DNA from: Struthio camelus
Lineage: Eukaryota > Chordata > Aves > Struthioniformes > Struthionidae
Assembly: GCF_040807025.1 (NCBI RefSeq)
Contig: NC_090982.1
Location: 77,417,931-77,481,930, forward strand
Reading direction: 5' to 3'
DNA length: 64,000 nt
Part shown: one piece after another, positions 51,878 to 64,000 of the stretch
Numbering within the stretch: position 1 is the stretch's first letter
Layout: each line of letters opens with the position of its first letter
The notes under the pieces: model-generated
Databases searched by the model: none
What the model saw: the letters and a program-made list of their open reading frames with translations, nothing else
What the model was told of the DNA's origin: nothing
Made by a program: the position numbers and the translations under genes

Positions 51878-54800
51878 CTAGGGAGAGATCAAAATAAACC
51901 AGAGAAAGTCACCTCTCAGGAAAGGCAGAAACAGTTTAAAGCATCCTTGGCTTGACTGAAGACTGCATGCCCTGAACAGACTGGGTTCTTCTCAGCACAA
52001 TTACTAAAGTCCTCAGCTCTCCTTCTTCAGGGAAAGCACTACAACGCAAGGTAAACGTGTCCCCTCCCTCCAGACTGTTGGGACAACGCTTTTGCTTCCA
52101 ACTGATCCCTCTCAAACCTATCTGAAGTCAGAAAAATGATTTTACTCAAGTGACCAAAGGGTTGCACAGGTCCTGCTCAGGACATTGCCCTGCAACGGTC
52201 GTGGCACTGTAAACTCACAGGAAAACAAGCAGACAGCACACAAATGCCCTCTGATGAGGGCAGTCTATCTTCTTGCACTGGATTCAGTATCTTTGCCTGC
52301 CTCTTGGTTTCTTGAACTTTCCCTTAAGAACAAAACCCTTAACTGTACTGGCAGATCTCACAGCATTAGAGATACAGAAGTCCAGGTCAGCCCTGGAACA
52401 GGAAAGCAGGAACACCCATTCTTCTCTGAAGTCAAGGAGCTCCCACGAGGCCCTGAACTCTGTTAATGGTGCCAGGGGAACAAATTAAAGCGGGCAACTA
52501 CTGAGGCACACAAGCGCCTCCCGTGTTATGGGGAGTGGATGACCTCAGTGAGGCCATGGGGAGCTACTGCTGAAGGTTAAATAGATCTCGTACAGCACCT
52601 TGCATTCTACTAACCTTTTGCTGATGACAGTCATAAGGTGGCTGGCTCATGGTTTCCTGCCACTTTGCCACATTATCTGTAGCACTTATCTACTGCACTT
52701 CACAGGGGTATCACTCTAACGGTCTGCAGTCCCAGGAGCCATACAGGCAGGGTATTTAGAGCCCAGCTCCTTCAGCGGTCAGTAAATAGCAGGCTGTCAT
52801 AAGGCTAGAGAAAGATGTTTACCAGCATTTGACATTGGAGAGCAGGAAACACGTTCACTCCTTCCCCAGCTGCTCCAGAGGGCCAAACAGTAAGTGCTCC
52901 CAGGAAAACCTGGTGGGTGTTTTCCCTCTTGAATTCCCTTATATACTTCAGAGAACCCAGAGCAGAGAAATTCATGGCAGGCAACTAAGGCAGAAAGGAG
53001 AGGGAGAAAGCAGGTTGAACCGGGTTCAACCAATGTTGAACCAGGACAGTCTTGAGGGATTTGAGAACGAACTAGGGCTCTCGAGCATCAAGCTCTCCTC
53101 CTCCCAACTCTGGCCCAAACACTGCTGGTCAGCAATCCACATCTCATGTCTCATCTCAGCATCCTCAGTGCTCACAGCATCCTGATGCCCTATGCTGTGA
53201 TCCTGCTCTGGACACCAGGACCCCTGGGTCTGCTGCCATCACTCCAGATCTCATGAAGTAACATCCACAATATCTCGGCCTTCATCTACCTTACCTCAGC
53301 AGTTGTGACTATAGGATGATAATATATTTGGAGGAGAGCTACAAGGGCACATGGGAGCCCAGAAGGGAAATTGAAAAATGAAGGATAAAAAGTCAGAACA
53401 GTGTAGGCAATGAGATGGCTCTACAAAAGGAAGATAAGGAGCTTCAGTTGTTCCAGAGTCACAGCATAAGAACAGCTATTAAAAGATGCTAAAATAAAGC
53501 TGATCAAAAGTACTTTCCTCCCACGCATAACAGTGCATCTCAGAGACATAGGATGTGTTGGCAGGAAAAAATCAGAAAGATGGAAACAGACCTGGTGTTT
53601 ACAGTAAACACCTATTAATGTAAGAGTTAATGCTAACACCAGTGTTAACAAGCAGACAAGCTTGTGGATCAGACTAGACTCTATCAGAGATCAGCATGAG
53701 ACTCGCATGGAGGCCCACACCCTCGCACCTGCTTCTGCTGGGATGTTTCACCCAGGATTAGGCTCTGAGGGAGAGAGGACACTTGGACCACATCCAGCTA
53801 GACTATCGCGTGATCCTAAGCTCCCACCAACTATAGATTCCTTAATACTCATATAACCCTTCACTCCCCCTTCGGTGACTTCTCTGTCTGACAAGTCTCT
53901 GGCTGCTTTCCCGCATCTTCTGCTGCAATAGCTGAAAGGGATGAGTCAGTTCTCAGCCCTGATTCCCAGGAGACCTTTCACATCAGGGATTCTCAAGCTC
54001 ACATTATTCAAGAACCACCATTAGTAACAGCAGCTACTGGCTCTGTGCCTAGCACACACATATACTGAAGGTGATGTTCTGCAGCTGGGGCAGTGATCGT
54101 GCCCCATTCTGAAGAAGCTTGCATACCAATGCTGGTGCACATAGCAGCAGGAGCCCTGATTTACCCTATCCTCCCCCAGCAGCAAAGAAAAAAGGATGGG
54201 CATGGGCCCCCCGTGCCCATCTGTTCATTCAGACCTCCGCTGCCTTTGCAAATACCTTTGTGGCTGGTTGTAAGGTTTAGACCATGTCTCTCTGTAAGTG
54301 GTTGCTGGGAACAGATTTCCAGCACCAGCACTGATTTGCTGACAAGCCTTGCTGAGCAACACAGGCCTCACTTTGGTGCAGATGTTGCTGTGGGAGGATA
54401 AGGTTTGCACAGGCACACTTTGACATTTGACAGCAAAATGTCAGAGAGCTGACACACAGCCATTTCCCAGTTGTCTCTCTGGAGCTCTGACCGCATCATG
54501 CAACTCTGCCCAGCTATTCAGTTTCAGTGGCAGCAAAGGCTCCCTGGGTGGACTGTGATTCACTGTCACAGATGCTGCAGCAGACGGATGCCTATTCCAC
54601 CTGCATTCCCAGCCTGCTCCCAGTACAAGGCTCTGAGGGCCAATATTGCAGGAGGCATGAAGTCAGTTGCTGCCGGGAGTCATCCTAACAGCTTCCCTAG
54701 GGATATGCATGACTTCTTTCACGTGCTAGATACCCGTCTCCTCCTTAGAACACCTCTCCTGGCTTCTTCCTGTCTTGGGGATTGCAGGGAAGTCAGGCAG

Positions 54801-57800
54801 TAGCATTAATACCACAGGGACCATTCAGTTCCCAACACCAGACCAACCTTCCTTCCATATATCTCTGGCCATACCCCTCCCTTGGTTCTCCCTCACCAAT
54901 TTTGGAAGACTGTAGAAGGATTCTCCCTCTTATATTCAAGGTTTGGAAGGCTGGGATTGACACTTGGCCTTAAAATGCATCAGGCAGAGCAGTGTGTCAG
55001 ATTCTGTAGGATTTGATCAGTTCTCTGCAAAGCCCTTACAACCTTTTGCAAGCAATGATTCTCAGAAGTGGGGATAGGTAGCATGTACCCAGACACTTTT
55101 GCCAAATCACTTCACTCTTCTCATTTACCACTTGTAATACCATAAGCCCACAATGCGCTGAATCCTCCTCAGTACTACACACACAACAGCAAACATAGCA
55201 TCCAGCAACGATCCCTGCTCAGAAAAGCGTGTCATGGCAGTACAAGGCAGGAGATAACAGATAGGTGCAGGCACAAAGGGAGCACCGTGACTCTAAACAC
55301 AGCAGTTTGACAGTCATTGTGATTGCAAATGTCAAAATTCTTTACCTCTTGCCGCTATAGCTTTGCAGAGAAGCTGCTGAAGACCTCAGAGCTGGCTCCA
55401 AACCAGCCTGCGTGGCTCTGCTTCAATTAGGAGGGAGCTTGTGCAAATACCAGCTATGCCTACAAGTGCTGATGCGTTAGGTGTGGCAGTCACACACCTC
55501 CAGATATACCCCGCTACCTATTACTGCCCTAGTGACACTTTTGGAGCTCCATCACTGATTGTTTAATACTCTGCTCTGCTCAACACTGTCAGCTGCACAG
55601 ACGAGGTGACCAAGTTCAAGAGGCAGTAAAGCAAGTTTCTCGTAAGATATAATGCAATAGCAGAGGAAGGCACGCACAGATTTAAGAGACAAATATCATT
55701 TAAATACAAAAGGATAATATATATAGCATAGAGGATGCAGAGCCAGGAGCAAGATCATCAGAACTGCCAGCTGGAGGGGATACTGCCTTTTTGAAGGCTG
55801 GCTTTTCTAAATAGATTAGCGTTTCTACAAATCCCAGCCACTTCATCCATGAGATTGAATGCACAACATAAATATTTTACTGTGCCCGTTCTTGCTGCCT
55901 CTTTCTGTATGGCTATGGTTTCATTGTCATCATCTTCCTCAGACGAACCAAGACCAATTAAGTCACTTAAGAGTGAAAGATGGAAAAATAGGGTTAAGGG
56001 CTAGGAATCCAGTCTCACTGACAAACTGGCAAAATCCTTTTGTATTGAAGCTGCACACTCTTTTGAAGGCTGTTCCACAGAAACCCCTGATTCCTATGGG
56101 GCATTTGCACCAACATGCCCGAAGAAACCACACAGCCCTACAGAACAAGAATCAGCAGAAATGCTGCAAAAAACATGTATCTTTGCTCCGTGGGGAGAAA
56201 TATATCCAGTTTACCCATTATAAGTTTACCTCAGGGCCAGGTGGTTGGGAGAAGAATCCAAACTGAAAGTCAGATCTTGAGACTTTCCACTGGACAGCCA
56301 GCGTAGGGGATCTCAGGGCTCAAACAGCTGCTCGCTGACTCAGGCACCAGTTTCCAGGATTCAAGTAACACAGTCCCTGCCACAGCTTTGCTACTCCAAA
56401 GCCTGCCAGAAAGTACTGAATGGTTTAAAAAACTCAGCAGGACAATTCCAGCAAGCTGGGGGGCATTCAGAGAACAGCCTGAGTGAACAGCAAGAGACAT
56501 GGAATGAGTGGTTTGGGGACAGGACTGAACCATCTGATTAATAAAAAGAAGATAGGTGTGAGGATTTTGGAAGCCTCTAAGTTGTTGTAGGGTAGAATTA
56601 GCCAGTGGTATCTGCTTGGATAGTCATTCATTTCTAGCCAGCTAACACATCGCTGCCAAATTCACACCTTCATCAAATCATGTAATATATCATCCAGCAC
56701 ATTTAATGAAAGAAAAGGTTTAAAAGGAAATACTAGCTGTTTGATTCTTCCTAAGCTTCCAGCTCTCCTTCCCTGCCTCAGGGAACACAGAGCACAGTGA
56801 GGTTGGTCTGCCTGTTCCCACAGTGAATATTCCAGCGCTTAACGTTACAAGGGAGCTGCTGCAAGATAGGAAGATTAAATATTTCCTAAGCTTTTCCCTT
56901 AGCTCAGGCCTGTTCTTCTCGTGCTCCTGAAGAAGTCATGATTCCTGAAGAGATCACTTCCATTTTCTTTCCACAGCTACGTGCTGCCTGGGCCAGAGGA
57001 TTTTCCAGAGGTTTCCAGGACAGCTTGACCAAGAAGCCTAGCCAAAATGTATCACTACGTGCCAGAATTATATAGGATTACAATGTGTTCAAAATGGAAA
57101 CTGCAGCATGTGACAATTAATCCAGCCTTTGTGCACACGGAAGCAAGGAGCTTCTCAAGTCAGGGGTAAGGGGCTTGCTATAGTAATGATATGGTGAGCA
57201 AGTAAAGGTAGACTGTATATTCCTGATGATGACACAACTAGCACGAGGTAGGTACCTCCCCACTAGAAGTAAAGAAGTCCCAGCTGCTTTTAGTGTTTTG
57301 TCTTAGAGGAGACATTAGAAATAGCTCAAGGAGCAAAACTACGCCAGCTCTCATGCTGGCTGGACAGCGACCTGACAAGTTTCTCCTGTTTCTGTGCTCT
57401 CTTGCTCCATGACTCATCCTTTGGCACGTGGCACTCCGCAGTAGCCAGTTATAGGCCATGACTCACAGGCATTAGCCAAGGTGATCTGGGTTTGAGTCTG
57501 TTCCTTCTTTCCATCAATCCTCTGTCCCAGCCCCAATCATATATGCTCCCAATTACCATATGCAAATCTACAGAGAAGAAAAAGACTTTGATGTTTCTAG
57601 CTCTTAATACCACACTTAGATTACTGCTGAATTAAACTGCAAATGCAGTAAATCCTTTCTTATCACAGACACTCAAGTAGCAGCTGCAGCAGCTGCAAGA
57701 AGAACTACATTTCTATAGCATCTTTCTGTCTGATCATTCTGAAAGCATGTTAAAGATTTTACAAGAGCAGGAGTCACAATTCTTTTCTGAAACGTGGATC

Positions 57801-60800
57801 TGTCCAGGTGCTGGAGCCTGGCTGCTACGTGATTCCCAAAGAGCACTCAAGGATCCATGAAGATAAGAAAATTCCAATAAGATAATGAAACTGCTGGGCA
57901 GAACCTAGCTAAGCTGCCAAGCTTTACTCCTCTTTACCACAGGACTTCTTATAAACACAACATGGTGCATAGAAGCCAGCCAGGGGACAGAGCCCTGCCA
58001 CCTAACTCCCCTGCACCACTTTCAATGACATCTCATAACCCAGTCTTTCCACGCAGCCCAGGCTCATCTGCACTGAATGTGCATGGTATCTGCCAGAGAC
58101 TGTACAACTTCGGTCAGGGCTTAGCCACAAAGCAAGGCTGTGACTATCAGCTGGCTGCCTCATGAATGTGCTCCTTTTCCAGACATGGCTGAGGAACCAG
58201 AGGCTTTAGTCAAGTAGTGGAAAAAATACAGCCCAGGTAGTTCTGGGTGAATCAGAGTCAAGGAGAGTAGAAGTACAGCTTGAAGATCTTCCCACCAACT
58301 TCTACACGTGGGAGCTGGGAGTTAAAAAGTCTGCACCACAACCACCACACAGTAGGGCATGGAATAAACCACCTCCCTGAAAGAGTCACGCCTGAAGCTC
58401 AGTGTGGCTTCATGGACCAAAGCTGAACTGTGCCTGGAGACATACAAAATGCCAAGGCTGCTCCTGAAGTCTCTGTTATATGGCTACATGCAACTGTAAC
58501 TGAGCAGGTTGTTCAGGTGCGCTCTGCAGGGGCAAAGGCTCCCAGGATCATAGAAAGAGGAGGAGAGGGTATAGCTGCTTCACGTAAGTGAGAGTACTTT
58601 CAACAGCACTGGAGATTTCAGGGGTTGCTGAGGATATAAGCGCCCCTAAAATTGCCATGTTTTGGAAAGGTCTCTGAGAGGTCACAAATCATTCTTGCTG
58701 GGCCCTGTGGACTTTCCCCCCAAACATCTACTGGAATCTAGCTTCAGACAACTTGGCCTTGCCCAGCTCCTGCCAAAGGAGAGGTCTTGCTTATCCAAGG
58801 CTTAAGCGGGGGACAATTTCAGCATGAGGTTTCACCTGCACAAAGAAAAAACAAATGAGGAGCGCTTCAACTTGGATAGTTCTAAATCCCCTATCACCTT
58901 CATGACTTGGGGAAGACGGTGAGCTAACCCCTAAGAGGAACAAACAAGGTCTGTCTTCACCTTAAACAAGGTGTTACTGCAGTACAGGTTGGCACACCCA
59001 CAGAAACTTCAGCGACTCCTTAGCTGCCTATCTTTGCTCTTACTCACTTACTTTGCTCTTACTTACTATCCAGATTAAAACTGGCATGGCATTTCTCTCC
59101 AGATCACATCTTGCTGCAATCACAGCTGCAAAACAGTCTTGAAGCCTCACTGCAAGGGAAAAGTGCCAAAGACCACTGAAGAAAGCCTAAAAAAATAAGG
59201 AACTCAGTGTTAAGATAAATGAGATAAAGAGATTGTAAAATCATGCCCACTGTCCTTTCAGATCAAAGCTTCACATACATAAGAATTACTCATTATCAAG
59301 TGAAAAACAGCCAGTTCTGGGATGACAGATTATAGATATATGACCTCATGCAGCAACACAGCAAGAGTAGGACAGGCAGTAAAGGTGGATACTACTTTCA
59401 GCTGCGAATAAAGGAAAACCTCAGGGGGACCAAGCTTTTGAAATAATTAAGGTACTATCCCACCCCACAACCCACTGTAGCTAACTACACAGAACCTTGG
59501 GATGCATGAATACAGCAAAAGATTTCAAAAAACCCTAGTATGATCATTTTCAGACTTGTACAAAGCAGCAGCGTGATGGTTTCCCTATCAGGACTAGGCA
59601 GCCACGTCCCAGTGAATGGGAGAAGCAATGCAGATGAAACAACCTAGTAGCGATGAGTGTCAGCTCCGCCAGACAGACAGAATGCCTGCATCCGCAGAGC
59701 TTTATTATTTTTAAATGATGCAATCCTACATGAAATTTAATATACTGTGTGCAAGCAGCTCAGAAGCCCCAAAACCAAACACAAACGGAAAACATCCCAG
59801 CAGCAGGCTGGTTTTACTAGATGTTCCTCTTTATGCTGCTCATCTAAATGGCTTTTCAAATAGCAGCTACGTCCTCCTGCCAAAACTGCAGGAAACTTTA
59901 ACCCTTCCCAGCTCTAGGAAGCTCTACCAAGGCCAGAAGCAATAACTGGATGCACAGGAAGAAATTTTCTACCTCTGCAAAGCAGGAATTTGCAATAAAC
60001 AATTCAATCGCCTGGAAGCGGGCAGAACCCTGATTCAGAAATGATAAGATGTTATAAAGCAAGAGGGCTGAGTTAACAGTCCAATAAAAGTGGCATCTAC
60101 CAAGGCTAAGGCATCCAATCTATCCCATCCTGTACAGGATGTCAGGACTACATATATTTTTGCTACTGCCATCCAACTGCTCTTAGTTCATGGGCTGGAC
60201 TGAGCAATTCCCAACAGTTAGCTGAAGGAAGAGACCCTGTAGCTTTACACAGAGGTTTAAAGAGGGAAACTGTTCACCTGACTATTGTTAAGACCAGGCA
60301 TTTCTTGATCTTTTTTTGGGCCGAGTGCTTGAACAATCAGGCCCTGTGTAATTGATCGTGCCCAGACACTGTCTGAATCTCCTTTCAACAGAGTTCAGGG
60401 TGGGAAAAGAAAGGAAGAATGCTTCCCAAGATAATGAGATAAGAAGCTTCAGATTTGGGAACGAATTCTGGAACCAGTCTTAGGGTGAGAATGCCTAAGA
60501 ATAGAAATGGCTCTTTGCACTACATGGCAACTCTTGATGTGACTTCTCTGGCCAAAACAAGTCTATCAAGAAAGGTTTTTTTCCAAGAAAGAAAATCTAG
60601 GGCAACTGTCACTAGCTCAGAAGTAGGAGAAGAAGAAAGTCGTAATGGACAGATGAACATATTTAGCCTTCATGGATAAACAGCTACAGTAAAGTTTTGA
60701 TATCAGCAGAGGCACACAGAAGCCTGGACTGGATTATATACTCAGTGAAGCCCAGTCCTTCGTCTTTGCCAGCAGAGAGCTCAGATGCTCTACGTGAGTG

Positions 60801-61176
60801 ACTGGCTGCTCCATTCTCCCCCTCCCACAAGCAGCTTCCTTCCCAGGAGGACAGCTTACATCTAGAAGCAGGTTTTATAACCCTCCCATACTAAGCTAGG
60901 TGCCTAAATAATTATAATGTTATCTATTCTTGACATCCCTTATATTGTTCATTTTTTGCCTGAGTTCTCGCAGCTTTTGGGCCTTGTAACTTCCTGAGCC
61001 AGTGAGTTCCCAGCTAATTACATGCCAAAGGGGCAGGTTTCTGTCAGTCCTTTTGAACACAGCAGCTGTTAATGTCACCGTTTGTTCTTGCGTTAGGGCA
61101 GGAAGAATATTATCTTCAGCACTACATTTGCCTGGTCCTTGGTCCTGCCACCCATCTCTCTCTGATTGCCTTCTTA

Positions 61177-61209
61177 ATGTGTGTGCGTGCGCACACACGC
61201 GCACACACA
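61177..61209. repeat. Alternating purine-pyrimidine (GT/GC/AC) tract
   Basis: 33 bases of perfect purine-pyrimidine alternation with CG steps in the middle, partly palindromic; sequence of this kind readily adopts Z-DNA. Confidence 0.85.
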
Positions 61210-62289
61210 AGGATATGCATGGCGAGTGGAAGAGGTGGAGGCAGAACTCAGAGGACCTGGATAAATCTGCAACATTAATTTACATAACAGAATATTTTCC
61301 ATGTAAAAGAACTAATAAAAGGCAAGCCAGAACCTTAATAACATGCTTGTAAAGCAGAGCAGACACTACTAATGATAATATATACTTTTCTTCTGAGGGG
61401 AGAAACTTATCCCTCACAGGGGCTGGCAACCCAAACCAAACCCTTACTGTAAAAGCTTTAGTAGGGACAGCGATCAGCTGCCTCGAATGCGGCATTTCTT
61501 TTAGGATACACTCTAGAAGATGGCTCATGTGTTAACTGGGCTTGGAATGACTGGGCTCAACCGAGTATTAAGGGTCTAACTAACTAAATCTGATAACCCT
61601 GAATTAACCAAGGTGGTCTGCTGTGGAATGTCTTGCTGGGTTGCAGAGTAGGCATACACCTACTCTACAGGAGATAAGAGGAGGGTAAACTGGGATGATC
61701 CTTGGCTCTGTACTGGAGGAGCAGTTAAGAAGTCCCTGAGCACACACAGAGACTACCAGAGGGATGGCTGCTCTGCTTCTAATCTCTTCAGGGACGCTAG
61801 GGAGGGTTCAGGAAGACAACTCAAGAATGTAGGCTTCCAGTCCATCCCAGTGAGGACACACCCACACTGGGACACATTGTCACTTCAAGCCGTTGTGTCC
61901 TTTTTGTACAACATGTCTGAGAGAAAAGAACAAGTATAGTGTAGGAAGAGCTGTAGGAAGACTTTGCCTTTCCCAAGCCCTTACACTGAAATTGGCTTCA
62001 GCTCAACCATGAGATTTCAAAACTCCGAAATTTTTGTTCTGAATATGCACAATAAACACATCACGTAGCCTTGTTATTCACACACGCCCCAAACCATTTG
62101 GGAATATTGCTGGACTTTGAAGTTTAACAGCAGCATTCCTGGACTAATCAATCACAGTATGTGAGAATCATTCCTATTATCAATTTCAAATAATCCTCCT
62201 GAATTTCCTAGCAAATTTCCATGTTATAAATTGGGCAGCACATAAATCATTGTCCTCTTTCTCTTGAGCATTCATTATTTCATATCTTG

Positions 62290-62540
62290 ATTCCTAAGTT
62301 TCTCCTCTAGCAGATAATTCCAGTTTCTTCAGTCTTTCCTCTTACGAGAGTTTTCCAGGACCTCATGCAGTTTCCTGGGCTGTTTCTCAATTTTCTCCAA
62401 CTCTGTAGTCATCCTTCTGAGCTGGAGTACTAATTGCACACTCTTTCCCAACGAAAAGTGGGAGGTCCTCCGTTTTATGTACTGACATTAGAAGACACTG
62501 TACTATAATTTTCCATTCCATTTCTTATGTAGCCTAACAC
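62290..62540. mobile_element. Old CR1/L3-like repeat fragment
   Basis: Contains a CAGTTTCTTCAGTCTTTCCT block, then TTCTCCAACTCTGTAGTCATC and AATTGCACACTCT, the order seen in the body of ancient CR1/L3 LINE copies. Heavily diverged; assignment is tentative. Confidence 0.35.
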
Positions 62541-64000
62541 TCAAATGCAGGCATTCACCAAAAAAAGGTCCTCACAGAAATGGCAAGAATGGCATCCAGG
62601 CGCTCTTCTGAGCTTAATGGCAGCTTATTTGAAAGGTATCTTCTCTAACTCTGTTACTCGTGTTGTTTTCTTACAGTAAAAAATCAAGCTCCTAAACCTC
62701 GAGGTCTTTGCAAGAAGATTAGCCTAGAAGGAAACAGGCAATTTTTCTTACATATCTGTTCTCTGGGGAGAGGAGTTTCTTTTCACTGTTTGCGTAGTGT
62801 GGTTTATGGGGGTTTTGCCCTGTGAAGCTGCACAGATTCTTGCGGTAGGAGTGTGGGGAAAAGTCTTCCCTGCCCTCATGCAAAGTCTCTTTGTGGACCC
62901 CCCCCAAGAGATAAGGAGGTTCTCAATTACTAAGGTATGGGCTGAAAGATAGTTTGGCTGGTGAACTTACCTCATTAAATCAGCGAGGTCTGGCAACCTG
63001 GCTCCACAAAAGAAAGAAGCTTCCCCTTTCGTTTTGATAAGCAGGCCAAGTGGTTTTTGTGGGTTTTTTTCCTCAACCTCAACTTGCACCCAGGGGAAAG
63101 CAGAGAACGCAGTAGGAGACCAAAATTTTGGCTGCAGAACACCTTTGGTAAAGAGGGAAATCACTCCTCAGCATCTCCAGGAACAATACAAATGCATTGC
63201 TTCAGTTTGGAGTGTTTCTCCATCCTGTAATACCCAATTGTATCAGCAGCAGAAAGCCTGGGAGAGGTCAGCGTTATGGAGAAGGAGGTATTCTTTGATG
63301 TGGTTAAAGCTTGTGCAAGTCACCAGCAGAAGCACATGAGAGAAACTCCATTAGATCATTGACTACTAGTATCACTTACTCAACGAGGCACAGCAAGGCC
63401 TAAACTGAACGACATATGACTACCGTGGTGCCACTGTAGTGCTTTAACCACCCTAATGGCTGCTGCTTGTCAGTGCTGGGACACATCTTCCTCAGACAGT
63501 TCTTCCTCTCCATACCTCTTATTGTGCCGCAAAGTGTCTAGCCCTACTAGGAACAGTAGGGCTTCAAACAGCAGTTTTAAGGTCTAGAGACTCTTAGGAA
63601 CATCTAAAGTCCCTTTGTGCTCCACGCAGTCTCACCTTTCCTCTCTGCTAAGTCCTCCCCAAGAGGCAGCCAACCCAAGAGAAAACAGGGACAGAAAACA
63701 CACAGAAATAAGAGGCTGTCAGGCTTACTTTGATAAGATGCAGTCACCACCTTCAGAGTGCTTTATAAATATAAATAGCAAGCGTCTGCAGAAATGAAAG
63801 GGAGGCATAGGACATGAAGCTGAAGACAAAGAGGTGAGATCCGGATAAGGAAGATGCCATTCAAGCATCTGGCTTCAATCATCAATGGCTTCAGCAGCCA
63901 TTTCAAGCACTATGAACTGCAGCAAGAGGACGAGCCTTAGCAGTGGGTCAAGTTAGATGAAATTGCAGGGGAATGAGAGAGAACAGCTTGTTGGCAATAC

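Larger units (their letters stand above)
51878..64000 (-). other. RUSC2 first intron or 5' flank
   Basis: About 12 kb without a coding exon I can support. Composition is more AT-rich than the rest of the window, and I see no CpG-island-like stretch, so the RUSC2 promoter is probably beyond position 64000. Contents noted: an alternating tract at 61177 and an old repeat near 62290. Confidence 0.5.

Noticed and set aside
52000-64000. Small open frames upstream of RUSC2 as possible RUSC2 exons or new genes
   Set aside because: All are short, without domain patterns or convincing splice pairs, and nothing upstream is needed because the known RUSC2 start codon lies at 51770.

Overview
The window looks like nuclear DNA of a bird. 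It has intron-containing vertebrate genes with short, GC-rich introns, and an avian-type CR1 3' end lies at 13791-13910. I find three protein-coding genes. I assembled them by hand from splice sites, phases and conserved motifs; each reading frame closes exactly through all its exons.

(1) Positions 167-25366, minus strand: a receptor-type protein tyrosine phosphatase of about 1,348 residues in 30 coding exons. Its layout is a signal peptide, four sushi (CCP) domains, fibronectin-III-like domains, one membrane span, an intact catalytic PTP domain (D1) and a divergent second PTP domain (D2). The cytoplasmic half and the membrane-proximal ectodomain look like the R2B (kappa/mu/rho/lambda) class, with some CD45-like touches. 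A sushi ectodomain is not part of any human receptor PTP I know of, so this is the most unusual item here. The sushi exons sit in tandemly duplicated exon-intron units. One more sushi exon has been cut by a CR1 insertion and must be skipped. The first sushi exon has a damaged splice donor, and the signal-peptide exon carries an in-frame 57-bp tandem duplication.

(2) Positions 28470-32372, plus strand: CIMIP2B (FAM166B), a ciliary microtubule inner protein, in six exons with a poly(A) signal at 32443. An RFX X-box-like site lies in its first intron. It is head-to-head with the phosphatase gene across about 3.1 kb.

(3) Positions 34692-51770, minus strand: RUSC2 (iporin), 11 coding exons plus a 5' untranslated part, with RUN and SH3 domains. 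It converges on CIMIP2B. Positions 51878-64000 are most simply RUSC2's first intron or 5' flank; I see no coding exon there, only old repeats and a Z-DNA-prone tract.

The RUSC2-CIMIP2B pair matches human 9p13.3, where TESK1 follows CIMIP2B; here the sushi phosphatase occupies that side. In birds that human segment corresponds largely to the Z chromosome, but chromosome assignment is inference only. The three genes are not a pathway: a surface signalling receptor, a ciliary structural protein and a vesicle-traffic adaptor are simply neighbours.
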